Source of the DNA: Vibrio sp. HB236076
GTDB lineage: Bacteria; Pseudomonadota; Gammaproteobacteria; Enterobacterales; Vibrionaceae
Assembly (NCBI RefSeq): GCF_040957575.1
Contig: NZ_CP162602.1
Coordinates: 806,001 to 870,000, forward strand
Length of the DNA stretch: 64,000 nucleotides
Reading direction: 5' to 3'
Below the pieces are notes generated by a model, which was not told where the DNA came from, did not search any database, and saw only the letters and a program-made list of their open reading frames with translations. The position numbers were made by a program, and so were the translations under genes. This document shows positions 62,056 through 64,000 of the stretch, piece after piece (positions within the stretch are counted from its first letter, which is position 1; each line of letters begins with the position of its first letter).

Positions 62056-64000
62056 ATGAGTCATCCACTATTACAAGTGAAAGGGTTGTCGCGTCACTTC
62101 GCAGCAGGTGATCAATCCTTGACTGTCCTCAACTCGGTTGACCTAATGGTAGAGCGTGGTGAAATGGTGGCGATTGTCGGCGCTTCTGGCTCAGGTAAGT
62201 CAACATTGATGAATATTCTTGGCTGCTTAGACCGGCCCAGTGAAGGCGACTATTGGATTAATGGACAGTCAACCAAATCCATGAGCCCTGATCAATTAGC
62301 CGCACTGCGCCGGGAATATTTTGGTTTTATCTTTCAGCGCTATCATTTGTTGAGCGATCTCGATGCCATTGGCAATGTCGAAGTGCCGGCTATCTACGCA
62401 GGCAAAGACAAAAGTGAGCGTCAGCAAAGAGCGGAATCTCTCCTAACCCGTTTAGGCCTAGAAAGCCGCCTTGATCACAAACCCAGTGAGCTCAGTGGGG
62501 GTCAGCAACAAAGAGTGAGCGTCGCTCGAGCCTTAATGAACGGCGGTGATGTCATTCTTGCCGATGAACCCACAGGGGCTTTGGACAGTCACAGTGGCCA
62601 AGAAATGATGGCCTTGTTACAAGAGCTCCATCATGCCGGCCATACGATTATTTTAGTTACTCACGATATGGATGTAGCCCAGTTTGCCGATAGGGTGATT
62701 GAAATTAAAGACGGGGAAATCATTCGCGATACCCAAAATCGGCAGAATAACGACGATTCCGATAAAAAACAGTCACTAGAAAAGCCCATAGCGACCTCAA
62801 AAAGTGCCGTCAGTTTGGCGATGGAATCACTGCGTGAAGCGTTCAAAATGGCAATCTTATCCATGGCCAGTCACAAATTACGGACATTTTTGACCATGCT
62901 GGGCATTATTATTGGCATCGCATCGGTCGTTTCCGTCGTGGCACTAGGGACAGGATCACAACAATCTATATTACAAAACATTGCGTCATTGGGAACCAAT
63001 ACCATTGATATCCGGCCCGGTACTGGCTTTGGCGACCGCCGGTCAGGTCGAGTGAGAACGCTCACCGCTTCTGATGCCCAGGCACTGACTCATTTATCTT
63101 ATGTTGATAGTGTCACCCCAAGCCTCAATACCAGTGTCACGGTCCGCTATGAAAACCAGGCGGTCACTGCGACGGTCTCAGGCGTGGGTAAAGATTACTT
63201 TCGCGTCAAAGGTTACCAGTTATCACAAGGGCAATACTGGGATCAGCAAGACGAGCAAAACTTGGTACAAAACGCGGTGATTGACAATAATACCTTAAAC
63301 GAAATGTTTCCTAATGCCAGCCCAATTGGCGAAGTGATCTTTGTGGGTACGCTACCCGTTAGAATCATTGGCGTAACCAAGAAAAAAGAAAGCGCGTTTG
63401 GCAATGACGATGCGCTAAAAATCTGGCTGCCCTACTCAACGGTGTCTGGCCGTATGGTTGGTCAACACTACCTTGACTCCATCAGTTTACGCATTGCCGA
63501 TGACGCACCGAGTAATGCCGCAGAGCAAGGGATCATCAGTTTGTTAACCATGCGCCATGGCAAACAAGATTTTTTCACCATCAATACCGATACCATCAGG
63601 CAAAATATTGAAAAAACCACCTCTACCATGACCTTACTGATCTCGGCTATTGCGGTGATTTCATTGATTGTTGGAGGGATTGGGGTCATGAACATTATGC
63701 TTGTTTCCGTCACTGAACGCACCAAAGAGATCGGGGTGAGAATGGCCGTTGGCGCTCGGCAGGGTGATATATTACGTCAATTTCTCATCGAAGCCGTGTT
63801 GGTGTGTTTGATCGGTGGATTACTGGGGGTATTGCTGTCTTACTTGATTGGCTTGGCATTTTCTGCCTTTGGGTCTCATTTCACGCTCATTTACTCCACC
63901 AGTTCCATCATTGCCGCCTTTGTTTGTTCAACACTGATTGGGGTTTTATTTGGCTTTTTACCCGCCAAAAATGCCGCCAAACTCGACCCTGTTGATGCCT
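62056..64000 (+). CDS. macB: MacB-type ABC exporter, 3' end cut by window
   Basis: The frame runs from the ATG at 62056 off the window edge; 648 codons are present, about the normal MacB length, so only the last few residues are missing. The N-terminal ATPase has Walker [12 protein letters not shown], signature [15 protein letters not shown] and Walker [15 protein letters not shown]. The membrane part has TM1 after [20 protein letters not shown], a large periplasmic domain, and three C-terminal helices with the [20 protein letters not shown] coupling helix. It exports macrolides, lipopeptides or toxins with MacA. Confidence 0.92.
   Translation, partial: MSHPLLQVKGLSRHFAAGDQSLTVLNSVDLMVERGEMVAIVGASGSGKSTLMNILGCLDRPSEGDYWINGQSTKSMSPDQLAALRREYFGFIFQRYHLLSDLDAIGNVEVPAIYAGKDKSERQQRAESLLTRLGLESRLDHKPSELSGGQQQRVSVARALMNGGDVILADEPTGALDSHSGQEMMALLQELHHAGHTIILVTHDMDVAQFADRVIEIKDGEIIRDTQNRQNNDDSDKKQSLEKPIATSKSAVSLAMESLREAFKMAILSMASHKLRTFLTMLGIIIGIASVVSVVALGTGSQQSILQNIASLGTNTIDIRPGTGFGDRRSGRVRTLTASDAQALTHLSYVDSVTPSLNTSVTVRYENQAVTATVSGVGKDYFRVKGYQLSQGQYWDQQDEQNLVQNAVIDNNTLNEMFPNASPIGEVIFVGTLPVRIIGVTKKKESAFGNDDALKIWLPYSTVSGRMVGQHYLDSISLRIADDAPSNAAEQGIISLLTMRHGKQDFFTINTDTIRQNIEKTTSTMTLLISAIAVISLIVGGIGVMNIMLVSVTERTKEIGVRMAVGARQGDILRQFLIEAVLVCLIGGLLGVLLSYLIGLAFSAFGSHFTLIYSTSSIIAAFVCSTLIGVLFGFLPAKNAAKLDPVDA

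Overview
The window looks like a chromosomal segment of a marine or halophilic gammaproteobacterium, most likely Vibrionaceae. The support is an E. coli-like inosine-guanosine kinase (gsk), a Cra/FruR-controlled fruBKA operon, YqhD/YqhC-, FecB- and MacAB-type genes, and a sucrose-synthesis cluster of the kind used for osmoprotection. No rRNA, tRNA, CRISPR array or classical insertion sequence was found.

Layout. 1-5.2 kb is a mobile or defence-like segment. It holds two overlapping DUF262 (GmrSD-family) genes, a frameshifted gene remnant, a winged-helix replication-initiator-like gene, an unknown 336-aa protein and a WYL-domain (BrxR/CapW-like) regulator. The initiator-like gene carries five iteron-like palindromes, a perfect DnaA box and an AT-rich tract inside its coding sequence. 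5.2-16.8 kb is an accessory region in which genes or operons are separated by six same-orientation copies of one composite repeat: a monooxygenase, an exported nicotinamidase, a GNAT acetyltransferase, a copper-efflux operon (copL-like, cusCBA, cupredoxin) and an ADP-ribosylglycohydrolase. 16.8-31.7 kb holds a DUF1566 protein, an AraC regulator, the sucrose operon sps-spp-fructokinase-amylosucrase, a TRAP transporter with a MarR-type regulator, and divergent pxpABC (5-oxoprolinase). 31.8-50.9 kb is ordinary chromosome: chemotaxis receptor, MFS, gsk, glgC, yqhC/yqhD, S4 protein, fruR-fruBKA, a 37-aa membrane protein, a SorC-type regulator and phoA. 51-64 kb holds an AEC transporter, a second (cytosolic) nicotinamidase, TauE, LysE, fecBCD lacking fecE, a REP-associated tyrosine transposase (RAYT), fdhD and macAB, with macB running off the right edge.

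The strongest unexplained signal is a repeat family with the head GGACA[C/G][T/G]CA. It occurs as (a) composite elements with a GGGACAC/GTGTCCC hairpin, arrays of ACTGT repeated every 10 bp, and a GATCTTG direct-repeat module; (b) clusters at 33.8 kb and 53.6-54.1 kb; and (c) motifs converging on the RAYT gene at 58.3 kb, its likely mobilising enzyme. One repeat-like segment lies inside the tauE coding sequence and recurs as a 48-bp intergenic copy. The second strong signal is the candidate origin embedded in the initiator-like gene at about 2.1-2.3 kb.

Starts were re-chosen where a Shine-Dalgarno sequence or family alignment argued for it. No database search was possible, so family names rest on recognised motifs and remembered homologues.
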